Notes under the pieces: generated by a model
Database searches by the model: none
What the model saw: only the letters and a program-made list of their open reading frames with translations
What the model was told of the DNA's origin: nothing
Assembly: GCF_003226345.1 (NCBI RefSeq)
Contig: NZ_PDOF01000001.1
Location: 1,612,001 to 1,676,000, forward strand
DNA length: 64,000 nucleotides
Direction: 5' to 3'
Source: Alteribacter lacisalsi
GTDB lineage: Bacteria; Bacillota; Bacilli; Bacillales; Salisediminibacteriaceae
Part shown: positions 34,926-42,859 of the stretch, in pieces
How positions within the stretch are numbered: position 1 is the stretch's first letter
How the letters are laid out: every line of letters starts with the position of its first letter
Translations under genes and position numbers: made by a program

Positions 34926-36473
34926 CTAAAGGGGAATGTTCCCGTGCTTTTTCGGTGGCCTTTCTTCTGTTTTACGCTCAAGCATATCGAGACTCTGGAT
35001 CAGTTTGATCCGCGTTTCCCTCGGATCGATCACATCATCGACCATACCGTTTGCTGCAGCCACGTACGGATTGGCAAACTTCTCCCGGTACTCCTCAATT
35101 TTAGCCTGACGGGTTTCCTCGGGATTTTCACTTTCCCTGATTTCTTTGGCAAAAATAATGTTGGCCGCACCGTGGGGTCCCATAACAGCGATTTCAGCAT
35201 TCGGCCACGCGAAGACCAGGTCAGCCCCGATCGCCTTACTGTTTAATGCCACATAGGCCCCGCCGTACGCTTTTCTCGTAATTACAGTGATTTTCGGCAC
35301 TGTCGCTTCAGAGTAGGCGTACAGAATTTTGGCTCCGTGCCTGATAATGCCTCCGTGCTCCTGCTTTACACCAGGGAAAAATCCGGTCACGTCCTCAAAA
35401 GTAATCAGCGGGATGTTAAAACAGTCACACAATCTGATAAATCGTGATATTTTGTCAGATGAATTAATATCGAGTCCTCCAGCCATGACTTTCGGCTGGT
35501 TTGCTACCAGACCGACTGAGCGTCCGTTCACTCTGGCGAAGCCGATCACTGCGTTTTTCGCAAATGACGCCTGCACTTCCATAAAGGAGCCTTCATCAAC
35601 GACCATTTCAAGAACTTTTCTCACATCGTAGGGTCTGGAAGAATCGAAGGGCACGATATCGGGAATGTCCGGAAGAAAGTCTTCCCTTTCCTGATGCTCC
35701 TGTTTCGGAGGGCGTTCTTCATTATGCTGAGGAAGATAGCTCAGGAGGGCTCTCACCTGCTCAAGCGCCTGCTGCTCACTTTCACACGTAAAGTGGGCAT
35801 TACCACTGATCGCACCATGCACAGAAGCTCCGCCCAGTTCCTCAGAGCTGATTTTCTCACCGGTTACCGTTTCAATAACTTTTGGTCCGGTAATAAACAT
35901 CTGGCTCGTTTTTTCAACCATAAAAACGAAATCGGTAATTGCCGGAGAATACACCGCTCCGCCTGCACAAGGTCCCATAATAACTGAAATCTGCGGAATA
36001 ACACCGGAATAGATGGAGTTTCTGTAAAATACATGTCCATATCCGTCGAGGGAAAGGACGCCTTCCTGAATCCGGGCACCGCCGGAATCGTTGAGACCGA
36101 CAAAAGGAGCCTTGTTCTTTACAGCCAGATCCATGGCTGCTGCGATTTTCTTTGCGTGCATCTCTCCCAGCGCTCCACCGTACACCGTAAAGTCCTGGGC
36201 AAATAAAAAGATGAGACGCCCATTCACTTTTCCGTAACCGGTGACAACTCCCTCCCCCGGCGCAGATCCAGGCTGCATGCCAAAGTCACTGTTACGGTGC
36301 TCAATATAAGGATTCAATTCAGTGAAAGTCCCCTCATCCAGTAGAAGGTCAATCCGCTCTCTTGCGGTTAATTTCCCTTTTTCATGTTGCTTGTCAATCC
36401 GGGCATCACCCCCGCCGAGTTCAATCGCCCGCCGTTTATCGTACAGTTCGTTAATTTTATCAAACATATCCAT
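34926..36473 (-). CDS. yqjD: Acyl-CoA (propionyl-/methylmalonyl-CoA) carboxylase beta subunit, YqjD
   Basis: A 515-residue carboxyltransferase subunit starting at the ATG at 36473, which overlaps the stop of the upstream fusion gene (TAATG). Two crotonase-like halves are present: the N-terminal VYGGALGEMHAKKIAAAMDLA with GGARIQEGV and GPCAGGAVYSP oxyanion region, and the C-terminal FEDVTGFFPGVKQE with YGGAYVALNSK. PccB-like proteins move a carboxyl group from carboxybiotin to propionyl-CoA. No biotin carboxylase or carrier gene lies nearby, so partners must be elsewhere. The operon context with epimerase and mutase supports propionyl-CoA as substrate. Confidence 0.92.
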   Translation of the reverse strand: MDMFDKINELYDKRRAIELGGGDARIDKQHEKGKLTARERIDLLLDEGTFTELNPYIEHRNSDFGMQPGSAPGEGVVTGYGKVNGRLIFLFAQDFTVYGGALGEMHAKKIAAAMDLAVKNKAPFVGLNDSGGARIQEGVLSLDGYGHVFYRNSIYSGVIPQISVIMGPCAGGAVYSPAITDFVFMVEKTSQMFITGPKVIETVTGEKISSEELGGASVHGAISGNAHFTCESEQQALEQVRALLSYLPQHNEERPPKQEHQEREDFLPDIPDIVPFDSSRPYDVRKVLEMVVDEGSFMEVQASFAKNAVIGFARVNGRSVGLVANQPKVMAGGLDINSSDKISRFIRLCDCFNIPLITFEDVTGFFPGVKQEHGGIIRHGAKILYAYSEATVPKITVITRKAYGGAYVALNSKAIGADLVFAWPNAEIAVMGPHGAANIIFAKEIRESENPEETRQAKIEEYREKFANPYVAAANGMVDDVIDPRETRIKLIQSLDMLERKTEERPPKKHGNIPL

Positions 36474-37324
36474 TATGCTTCCACACCTTCTTCCAATCCT
36501 TCGGGCTCGCACAGTTCCACCAGCACCCCTTTTGCTGCTTTGGGATGAAGGAAGGCAATCGGATATCCTCCGGCACCTTTAACTGGTGTTTCATTTAAAA
36601 TCGGCAGCCCTTCTTTTTTCAGCTGTGCCAGCCGGGCCTCCAGGCTGTCTGTTGAAAAAGCAATATGATGAATTCCTTCTCCCCGTTTTTCAATAAATTT
36701 AGCAACGGGACTTTCCTCATTCAGCGGCTCGAGCAGCTCAAGTTTAGTATTACCCAGAGGTATGAACGCCACCTTTACTCCCTGCTCAGGCACTTCGACG
36801 GTTGCATCCGCTTTAAGGTGGAGATGATCAGCATAAAAAGTCATCGCCTCATCAATCGAACGGACGGCAATCCCGATGTGATCAACACCTGCAGGCGGTT
36901 CAAGCACATCGTCACCTGCCTCACCTCTGTTTTCACGAACAGCCTGTTCCACAAAAGCTGCTACTGCTTTAACTGAAGTACCCGGTGTGAAGATTTTTCT
37001 GATTCCGTTTTCCTCCAGCCTCACAGCATCCGGTCTCGGGATCACGCCTCCCCCGAAAACGATCATATCTTCCGCTTGTTCTTCTTTTAACAGACGAAGT
37101 ACCTCCGGAAACAGGACGTTATGTGCACCGGAAAGACACGAAAGCCCGATTGCATCGACATCTTCCTGCAATGCTGCCCTGACAATCTGCTTCGGTGTCT
37201 GCCTTAGCCCGGTGTATATGACTTCCATCCCTGCATCCCTGAGACCCTGTGCGATAACAAGGGCGCCCCTGTCATGCCCATCCAGACCGGGTTTGGCTAT
37301 AAGAACTCTGATTTTTCGTTTCAT
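36473..37324 (-). CDS. mce: Fusion of cobalamin-binding domain and methylmalonyl-CoA epimerase
   Basis: A 283-residue protein starting at the ATG at 37324, nine bases after AGGAGG. Residues 1-130 are the B12-binding domain of methylmalonyl-CoA mutase: DGHDRGALVIAQGL supplies the cobalt-ligating His, and SCLSGAHN and FGGGVIP line the nucleotide tail. Residues ~145-280 are a VOC-fold epimerase: VDHIGIAVRSIDEAM with the first metal His, KLELLEPL with Glu, GIHHIAFS, and LVELCEP. The protein thus combines the small mutase module with the 2R/2S epimerase. The adjacent mutase gene lacks a B12 domain, so this subunit completes it. The upstream gene ends 22 bp earlier. The stop overlaps yqjD. Confidence 0.92.
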   Translation of the reverse strand: MKRKIRVLIAKPGLDGHDRGALVIAQGLRDAGMEVIYTGLRQTPKQIVRAALQEDVDAIGLSCLSGAHNVLFPEVLRLLKEEQAEDMIVFGGGVIPRPDAVRLEENGIRKIFTPGTSVKAVAAFVEQAVRENRGEAGDDVLEPPAGVDHIGIAVRSIDEAMTFYADHLHLKADATVEVPEQGVKVAFIPLGNTKLELLEPLNEESPVAKFIEKRGEGIHHIAFSTDSLEARLAQLKKEGLPILNETPVKGAGGYPIAFLHPKAAKGVLVELCEPEGLEEGVEA

Positions 37325-37346
37325 GTATGTTCGCCTCCTACTGGTT

Positions 37347-38993
37347 CTATCCCTGGTATTCTCCAAAAACTTCTCTAAGCACACCGCTGATTTCACCTAC
37401 GGTGGCGTAGCACCGCACAGCTTCCTTAATAAACGGCATTAGATTTGAGTGTCCTTCTGCATGATACTTGAGTTCTGCCAGTGCCTTTTCAACTTTTGCA
37501 CTGTCCCGTTCAGAGCGGAGACGGCCCAGACTTGCCAGCTGTCCCTCTACAAACGTGTCATCCACTTCCAGAAGTTCCGGCTCCGGTTCTTCATCAAGCT
37601 TGTAACGGTTAACGCCCACTACCACTTCATCTTCGTTCTCAATCCGTTTCTGTGTATCATAAGCCGCACGCTGAATTTCACGTTTCATATACTGCTGATC
37701 CACAGCAGCCACAGCTCCGCCTCTTTTATCGATCTCATCCATATAATTCTGCGCTTCTTTTTCCATCTCGTCCGTCAGAGACTCAACGTAATAAGATCCG
37801 CCAAGGGGATCCACCGTATCGGCAACACCTGTTTCATTTGCAATGATCTGCTGGGTGCGAAGGGCTATTCTTGCCGAATCCTCTGTCGGCAGGGCAAGTG
37901 CTTCATCCTTTGCGTTGGTGTGGAGACTCTGCGTACCGCCAAGAACGGCGGCAAGGGCCTGAAGGGCCACCCTCACGATGTTATTGTCCGGCTGCTGGGC
38001 TGTCAGCGTTGAGCCGGCAACCTGTGTATGAAACCGGAGCTGCAAGCTTCTCTCGTCTTTCGCCCCGTATTCCTCTTTCATAATTCGCGCCCACATCCGG
38101 CGGGCCGCACGGAATTTGGCTACTTCCTCAAAGAAGTGGTTGTGGCCGTTGAAGAAAAATGCGAGTCTTGGGGCAAATGCGTCAATGTCCAATCCCGCTT
38201 TCAGAGCCGCATCCACGTATGCCCTGGCATTGGCAAGAGTGAAAGCGAGTTCCTGTACGGCGTTGGCCCCTGCTTCCCTGATATGATAACCACTGATACT
38301 GATTGTGTTAAATTTCGGCGCATAGTCTGTACAATAGGAGAAGATATCAGTTATAAGCCGCATGGACGACTCAGGCGGGTAAATATATGTGCCTCTGGCA
38401 ATGTATTCTTTTAAAATGTCATTTTGGATTGTGCCCTGTATTTTTTCCATGGAAACACCCTGCTTCTCAGCAACCACCATATACATGGCAAGCAGGATGG
38501 AGGCAGGGGCATTAATGGTCATGGATGTACTTACCTGGTCAAGCCCGATGCCTTCAAAAAGCTGTTCCATGTCTTCAAGGGAATCGATAGCCACACCGAC
38601 TTTTCCTACTTCACCGAGGGCCATAGGGTCATCGGAGTCATATCCAATCTGAGTGGGAAGATCAAATGCCACACTAAGGCCCGTCTGACCCTGCTCAAGC
38701 AGATAACGGAAACGCCGGTTCGTTTCCTTTGCAGAACCAAATCCGGCATACTGACGCATCGTCCAGTGCCGTCCGCGATACATTGTGTTCCGAATTCCCC
38801 GTGTGTATGGATACTCGCCTGGAAGGCCCAGCTGTACTTTATATTGATCATCCGTGTCTCCCGGGACATACACCCGTTCTACCGGAATTTGTGAAGAAGT
38901 ATGAAACGTCTCTTTACGTTCTGGTCTCTTTTCAAGCTGACGGCTGGTTTTTTCCTGCCACTCTTTAAAAAAAGAACTCTCTTTCGTTTTCAT
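37347..38993 (-). CDS. mcmA: Methylmalonyl-CoA mutase, catalytic (large) subunit without B12 domain
   Basis: A 548-residue TIM-barrel subunit. Substrate-binding landmarks of methylmalonyl-CoA mutases are present: the TMY of [34 protein letters not shown], and [30 protein letters not shown] belongs to the barrel, and the protein ends without the DxHxxG cobalamin module. This is the archaeal/short type that works with a separate B12 subunit, here the fused one just downstream. Related isobutyryl-CoA mutases lack the TMY/RQY pattern, so I favour methylmalonyl-CoA. It makes succinyl-CoA from propionyl-derived methylmalonyl-CoA. A cre box lies 50 bp upstream. No MeaB-type GTPase chaperone is encoded in the window. 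Confidence 0.9.
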   Translation of the reverse strand: MKTKESSFFKEWQEKTSRQLEKRPERKETFHTSSQIPVERVYVPGDTDDQYKVQLGLPGEYPYTRGIRNTMYRGRHWTMRQYAGFGSAKETNRRFRYLLEQGQTGLSVAFDLPTQIGYDSDDPMALGEVGKVGVAIDSLEDMEQLFEGIGLDQVSTSMTINAPASILLAMYMVVAEKQGVSMEKIQGTIQNDILKEYIARGTYIYPPESSMRLITDIFSYCTDYAPKFNTISISGYHIREAGANAVQELAFTLANARAYVDAALKAGLDIDAFAPRLAFFFNGHNHFFEEVAKFRAARRMWARIMKEEYGAKDERSLQLRFHTQVAGSTLTAQQPDNNIVRVALQALAAVLGGTQSLHTNAKDEALALPTEDSARIALRTQQIIANETGVADTVDPLGGSYYVESLTDEMEKEAQNYMDEIDKRGGAVAAVDQQYMKREIQRAAYDTQKRIENEDEVVVGVNRYKLDEEPEPELLEVDDTFVEGQLASLGRLRSERDSAKVEKALAELKYHAEGHSNLMPFIKEAVRCYATVGEISGVLREVFGEYQG

Positions 38994-39042
38994 TACTAAT
39001 CACCCTCCTTTTCTGTCTTCGCGCTGATGCCGTACCTAACAA

Positions 39043-39056
39043 AGAAAGCGCTAACA
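39043..39056. promoter_or_regulatory. CcpA cre site upstream of the mutase operon
   Basis: AGAAAGCGCTAACA matches TGAAAGCGCTWWCA with one deviation (first base). It sits 50 bp before the mcmA start and predicts glucose repression of the operon. Confidence 0.68.
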
Positions 39057-39257
39057 TACAATACTTCTATTTCGACATGAATAATTCCTTCTCGACTTTC
39101 ATTTTCCTTATTTTACTTTATCCCGGACAGCGTTCCTGATCATTCAGCATCCAGGTGATTCAGCAGTTCGGAAACGCATTTTTAGCTGTCCCCCTTGTCT
39201 AAACCAGTAATTTTTATTAAAATAGAGTTATATGATCAGTTGTGAGGAGGTATTTTC

Positions 39258-39347
39258 ATGCCACGCAAAGCTAGAAAAGCCATTGTTTATATGATGATCG
39301 CCATAATGTTCCTTGGAACTGCCATGTACGGAGTTGCCATGTGGTAA
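39258..39347 (+). CDS. Tiny membrane protein, Prli42-like (stressosome-associated)
   Basis: This is a 29-residue ORF, too short for routine calling: a basic N-terminus (MPRKARK), then a single hydrophobic helix IVYMMIAIMFLGTAMYGVAMW. A strong GAGGAGG lies seven bases before the ATG, and a perfect terminator follows 10 bp after the stop, which together argue for a real gene. Length, the basic start and the IVYxM-type helix resemble Prli42, the membrane anchor of the stressosome in Listeria and other Firmicutes. Because the protein is so short, the identity is tentative. It is divergent from the methylmalonyl-CoA operon. Confidence 0.68.
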   Translation: MPRKARKAIVYMMIAIMFLGTAMYGVAMW

Positions 39348-39357
39348 ACGAATAAAA

Positions 39358-39395
39358 CAAAAAGCTCAGGATCATCTGATCCTGAGCTTTTTCTA
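39358..39395 (+). terminator. Terminator of the Prli42-like gene
   Basis: The perfect stem AAAAGCTCAGGATCA / TGATCCTGAGCTTTTT has a 1-2 nt effective loop. Confidence 0.9.
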
Positions 39396-39437
39396 TCTCT
39401 GGTCCCGGCATCTTTCGCACAGCCGGGACCGTTTCGT

Positions 39438-39635
39438 TCATGCAGTTGATGACTTTGTGTGCTTTCTGTCCAGATAGAGGAGAATTAACAAAGCAATAAT
39501 AAAAGCTGGTATGGCGTAAACTTGGCCTACAAGTAACTTCCAGCCCACGGTGTTGTATCCTTCAGAGGCCGGGATAAGCAGGACAGCAATGCAGGCAGCC
39601 GCGTAAACAATGAGCGAAAGCATGATTTTTTTCAT
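39438..39635 (-). CDS. Small hypothetical membrane protein
   Basis: A 65-residue protein starting at the ATG at 39635 (GGGAGAG five bases upstream). It has two hydrophobic helices (about 4-21 and 35-57) joined by a short loop, and ends with the basic tail LDRKHTKSSTA. I do not recognise a family. Two-helix proteins of this size are common and mostly uncharacterised in Bacillaceae. It is flanked by the L,D-transpeptidase upstream on the opposite side and the Prli42-like gene; spacing suggests its own promoter. Confidence 0.6.
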   Translation of the reverse strand: MKKIMLSLIVYAAACIAVLLIPASEGYNTVGWKLLVGQVYAIPAFIIALLILLYLDRKHTKSSTA

Positions 39636-39740
39636 AAGCACTCTCCCAGGTAACAGAAATTAGAATTCAATATATATATTACCAGACCACAGGTTTCCGT
39701 CATGTGCCTATAGACCGCATTTCAGCCTGCTTACACTTTT

Positions 39741-40250
39741 CTAATCAAGTATGGCACCTTTTTCAGCAGCTATCTCCTGAAAATCTCTTCGATCCTTTGT
39801 CACACAGATTCTGGTGCCGACCGGAAGCTCTTTAAACAGCATTTCAACATCCTCATTCTTCATTCTGATGCAGCCAGCCGTTGCCCGCTTCCCAATTGAA
39901 TCAGGATTATTCGTCCCGTGAATACCATATACCCTCCCATCGGTTTCCCTTGCGTCAAATCCGAGCCACCTCGTGCCAAGGGGGTTATCCTCGTCTCCTC
40001 CCGGGATGTCCTTTTTACGGTAATAAGGATTGGATGCTTTAACAGTAAGGGTAAATTCCCCTACCGGTGTCAGCTCTTCCTCTGCACCGGCAGCAATAGG
40101 GAAAACCTGACGCACCTCCCCATCTTCGATAAATGCCAGTTCAAGCCGGTCAAGATCGGCGATCACATATGGGTCTCCCGGCAACGGGTTGGTACCGAGC
40201 GGCCAAACGGGCGAAACAACGAGTATAATTGCCATCAGCAGATGAACCAC
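39741..40250 (-). CDS. Secreted L,D-transpeptidase (YkuD domain)
   Basis: A 169-residue protein beginning with a signal sequence (MVHLLMAIILVVSPVWPL); the start is GTG at 40250 after GGAGG. The rest is one YkuD catalytic domain. GIHGTNN supplies the His, and RATAGCIRM carries the nucleophilic Cys in the usual S/T-x-G-C-hydrophobic-R pattern. LGTRWLGFDA precedes it as in typical Bacillus enzymes. The product would form or edit 3-3 peptidoglycan crosslinks outside the membrane. No LysM domain is attached. It lies 51 bp after the YqjA-like gene and probably belongs to the same transcript. Confidence 0.88.
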   Translation of the reverse strand: MVHLLMAIILVVSPVWPLGTNPLPGDPYVIADLDRLELAFIEDGEVRQVFPIAAGAEEELTPVGEFTLTVKASNPYYRKKDIPGGDEDNPLGTRWLGFDARETDGRVYGIHGTNNPDSIGKRATAGCIRMKNEDVEMLFKELPVGTRICVTKDRRDFQEIAAEKGAILD

Positions 40251-40301
40251 AAAAACCGCCTCCGTTTTTTTCTTACTATTTAACAGAAGCGGTTTCTCTA
40301 T

Positions 40302-41270
40302 TCAGCGAAACATCGTATATTCTCTTTTGGGCTTAAACTGACGCTTGATAACAAGATACTGTTCGAGTTCTCTTATCAAATGTAAGAGGGTGGAGCGTGT
40401 TTCAAATTCCTCACGTGTTGCAGGTAGCGGCATTTCCTTAAACGAAGCCTGAAGTTCCTCCAGTTCATCGATAAATAAATGAGCAGTATTTTCAGGATGG
40501 ACAGCCTGACTGAGATTTTCCAGAAATTCGGCAGTCATCTCCCCCTGCCTTACCCGTGTATCTACCGAAGCGAGAAGAGGCATGATACGCTCAAGAATGT
40601 CGAGCTGCTTTTCTCTCATTTTAAAGTAATGATAAAACAGATCCTCATAGCGGAGAACATGATTTTCAAGATTTTGCAGGGCCGTATTCTTTCCTGTGTC
40701 AACAATATCTGCTGCCTCTGTTATTTCCTTTCCTGTCCAGTCCGAGTCTCCTTCACGGACGTAAACGGCAAATTCATGAAGGATTTTTCTGAATTTGTTT
40801 TCAAGTTCCTGCTGCTGTTTGGCCAGTTCCGTCTCCACGCTGGGCATGTACACATTCATTAATAGGGCGCAGCCGATTCCGATGACGATCAGAGCCAGCT
40901 CATTAAATATAATCGGCACACTTACAGCCTGCAGGGTGTAGATATGTAAAATGATAACCGTGCTTGTAACAATCCCGGCCTGTGCGTTCACAACCAGGGT
41001 AGTTGGAATAAACATGAGGAGCAGCAGCCCGAGCGCAACGGGGTTATACCCTGCAATTTCGAACAATACAGCGGCAAAGGCCAGTCCAATCAAACAGGCG
41101 AGCAGTCTCTCCCAGGACATCTGAAACGACTGTTTCTTCGTTTTCTGTATGCACAGAACGGCAATAATTCCGGCTGAGGCATAAAAATCAAGACCGATCC
41201 ACTGGGCAATCGCAATGGCCAGGGCGGCCCCCAGGGCAGTTTTCAGCGTACGGTAACCAATTTTAAACAA
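40302..41270 (-). CDS. yqjA: YqjA-like aromatic acid exporter family protein (DUF939/FUSC)
   Basis: A 322-residue protein starting at TTG 41270 (AAGGAGG seven bases upstream). The N-terminal ~145 residues form four to six membrane helices starting with FKIGYRTLKTALGAALAIAIAQ, the hallmark of the DUF939 group. Residues ~150-320 are a soluble helical domain with many Glu and Leu. B. subtilis YqjA has the same length and, as here, lies close to the bacilliredoxin gene yqiW. FUSC-type proteins are thought to export aromatic acids, but YqjA itself has no proven substrate. tRNA-Arg lies upstream. Confidence 0.85.
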   Translation of the reverse strand: MFKIGYRTLKTALGAALAIAIAQWIGLDFYASAGIIAVLCIQKTKKQSFQMSWERLLACLIGLAFAAVLFEIAGYNPVALGLLLLMFIPTTLVVNAQAGIVTSTVIILHIYTLQAVSVPIIFNELALIVIGIGCALLMNVYMPSVETELAKQQQELENKFRKILHEFAVYVREGDSDWTGKEITEAADIVDTGKNTALQNLENHVLRYEDLFYHYFKMREKQLDILERIMPLLASVDTRVRQGEMTAEFLENLSQAVHPENTAHLFIDELEELQASFKEMPLPATREEFETRSTLLHLIRELEQYLVIKRQFKPKREYTMFR

Positions 41271-41390
41271 ATGGGCTCCTCCTTCCCGGACCTTCTGTTT
41301 CTCTCATGGTACGGACAACCATAAGGTTCTATACCCGCCATCAGCAAAAAACAGCGCGAAACTTTTGTTAAACACTTCACAAGACAGAAT

Positions 41391-41421
41391 AAAAAAAACC
41401 TCCGCACTATGACGGAGATTT
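41391..41421 (-). terminator. Terminator after tRNA-Arg
   Basis: On the minus strand, the stem ATCTCCG / CGGAGGT is followed by T8. It lies 16 bp after the CCA end. Confidence 0.75.
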
Positions 41422-41436
41422 TGTGTAGGCGTAATA

Positions 41437-41511
41437 TGGCGCGCCTACCAGGATTCGAACCTGGAACGCGAGAACCGGAATCTCGTGTGATATCCCTTTC
41501 ACCATAGGCGC
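41437..41511 (-). tRNA. tRNA-Arg (anticodon CCG)
   Basis: A 75-nt cloverleaf: the acceptor arm GCGCCTA / TAGGCGC, anticodon arm CGAGA-TTCCGGT-TCTCG with anticodon CCG (41478-41476), T arm CCAGG-TTCGAAT-CCTGG, and an encoded CCA end. It decodes CGG. It is a single tRNA with its own terminator. Confidence 0.97.
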
Positions 41512-41595
41512 AAGATAAGAGCGGGTAAGCATCTCCCGCTCGCACTATTGCAGTATAGCAATATTTCGTACCGGATGCAATAGTTTTTTTCTCAA

Positions 41596-41946
41596 TTAAA
41601 CATCGTCTTCAAACATACTTTCAAACTTCGCATTCATTTGTTCATCCGTATAGCCCATCTGACGAAGGCGGCCTGCAAAATTCTGTGCCCACAGCTTCAG
41701 TCGCTGAGACATTTTTTTATACTTTTTCGCCCTCTTGGAGCCTTTTTCTTCTTTAGCACGCCCTTGTGCATTGGACATGACGTTCTCTGATATAAACAGT
41801 CCGCGCCAGACGTCCTCTTCCTCAAACTTGTCAGCCTCGTCGTTAAAATGATCGATTACTTTTTTATAATACTGATCGAACTGATCAAACGGAATTTCTT
41901 CTTCCATATTTAAGTACGTATGTATTTCCTTGTACAATTCCTGCAC
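41596..41946 (-). CDS. Conserved-looking hypothetical protein, charged and helical
   Basis: A 116-residue soluble protein. I prefer the GTG at 41946 because AAGGAG lies eight bases upstream; a GTG at 41955 would sit on that site. It is rich in Glu, Asp, Lys and Phe, has no cysteine or membrane segment, and has the run AKEEKGSKRAKKYKKMSQRLKLWAQNFAGRL in the middle. I recognise no domain. The location between tRNA-Arg and the bacilliredoxin gene gives no functional hint. A promoter-like AT-rich gap separates it from brxB, so it may be single. Confidence 0.65.
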   Translation of the reverse strand: MQELYKEIHTYLNMEEEIPFDQFDQYYKKVIDHFNDEADKFEEEDVWRGLFISENVMSNAQGRAKEEKGSKRAKKYKKMSQRLKLWAQNFAGRLRQMGYTDEQMNAKFESMFEDDV

Positions 41947-42066
41947 ACCGGACACTCCTTATTTACAGGATCATAACACGACCCTGATTTCCTTTTATCA
42001 GTTATTTCTACGAAAAAAATTATAGCATATAAAAAAGGAGGCTTCCACCTCCTTTTAAACAGGTGC

Positions 42067-42492
42067 TTATTTGAAATACGTGTCAAAGGCTTTTTCAAGA
42101 TTTGCAACGACTTCAATCGGCTCGTGGCCTTCAATATCGTGCCGCTCAAGCATCGTCTGTATCTTCCCGTCTTTTAATAGAGCGAATGACGGAGAGGACG
42201 GCTCGTATCCTTCAAAATATTCCCTTGCTTTTGCTGTTGCTTCCCGGTCCTGGCCGGCAAAAACAGTAACGTAGTTATCTGCTTTAACTTCATAGTTCTT
42301 CATATAATGGGCAGATGGACGGGCAATGCCGCCTGCACAGCCGCATACCGAGTTGATCAGCACGATAGTGGTTCCTTCTTTACTGAACACATCCTCCACC
42401 TGTTCCGGTGTCGTCAGTTCTGTATATCCTGCTTCAGTCATATCTTTTCGCGCTGTCTGCACTACGTCGTTCATAAAAAGTTGAAAATCCAT
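42067..42492 (-). CDS. brxB: Bacilliredoxin BrxB (YqiW)
   Basis: A 141-residue thioredoxin-fold protein with the Cys-Gly-Cys redox motif in [15 protein letters not shown], the hallmark of BrxA/Brx[36 protein letters not shown] and IEGHEP continue in near identity to B. subtilis YqiW. Bacilliredoxins remove bacillithiol from S-bacillithiolated proteins after oxidative stress. I chose the ATG at 42492; the longer in-frame GTG lies directly on the AAAGGAG site. It is placed next to yqjA as in B. subtilis. Confidence 0.93.
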   Translation of the reverse strand: MDFQLFMNDVVQTARKDMTEAGYTELTTPEQVEDVFSKEGTTIVLINSVCGCAGGIARPSAHYMKNYEVKADNYVTVFAGQDREATAKAREYFEGYEPSSPSFALLKDGKIQTMLERHDIEGHEPIEVVANLEKAFDTYFK

Positions 42493-42599
42493 AATAGGTA
42501 ACACTCCTTTATGATAGCCTTCACTCGTATTTTACACCGTTTAAAGGGAATTACCAAGTATTTGTGTCTGATTCTTAAGTTAAATCCCCTTAAATGTAC

Positions 42600-42822
42600 G
42601 ATACAACCTATAAAAAGTTTTTTTGTAGAGATTGTTGTTTTATGACGCTTTCTACAGACATCCCTTCAGCCGATGCGGAAAATTTCTTCCTCTGCCGGCC
42701 TACCCTTCGAAGCAACTCGCAGCTTATTCGTGAAGCAGGCGCTCGTCGCTGGCGTTATCGCCTTCCGCTTCACTTCATTTTAATTACTTATAAAGCAACA
42801 TTCTATCCGAAAAAAGCGCATA
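42600..42822. repeat. Degenerate interspersed element (367-bp gap between brxB and the zinc-binding gene)
   Basis: The left end GTAGAGATTGTTGTTTTATG and the right end (complement of AAAGCAACATTCTATCCGAA) are inverted and match the ends of 27654-27747 and 44342-44365. The middle shows only short scraps of the core. No convincing gene is present. Confidence 0.5.
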
Positions 42823-42853
42823 AAATAGGTGTGCCCTCTTACAGGCACACCTG
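42823..42853 (-). terminator. Terminator of the zinc-binding lipoprotein gene
   Basis: The stem AGGTGTGCC / GGCACACCT is followed on the minus strand by ATTTTATG. It lies next to the stop at 42860. Confidence 0.8.
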
Positions 42854-42859
42854 ATGCAT

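Noticed and set aside
42594-42854. An 86-codon plus-strand ORF between brxB and znuA
   Set aside because: It covers a degraded interspersed repeat and the znuA terminator; no family resemblance.
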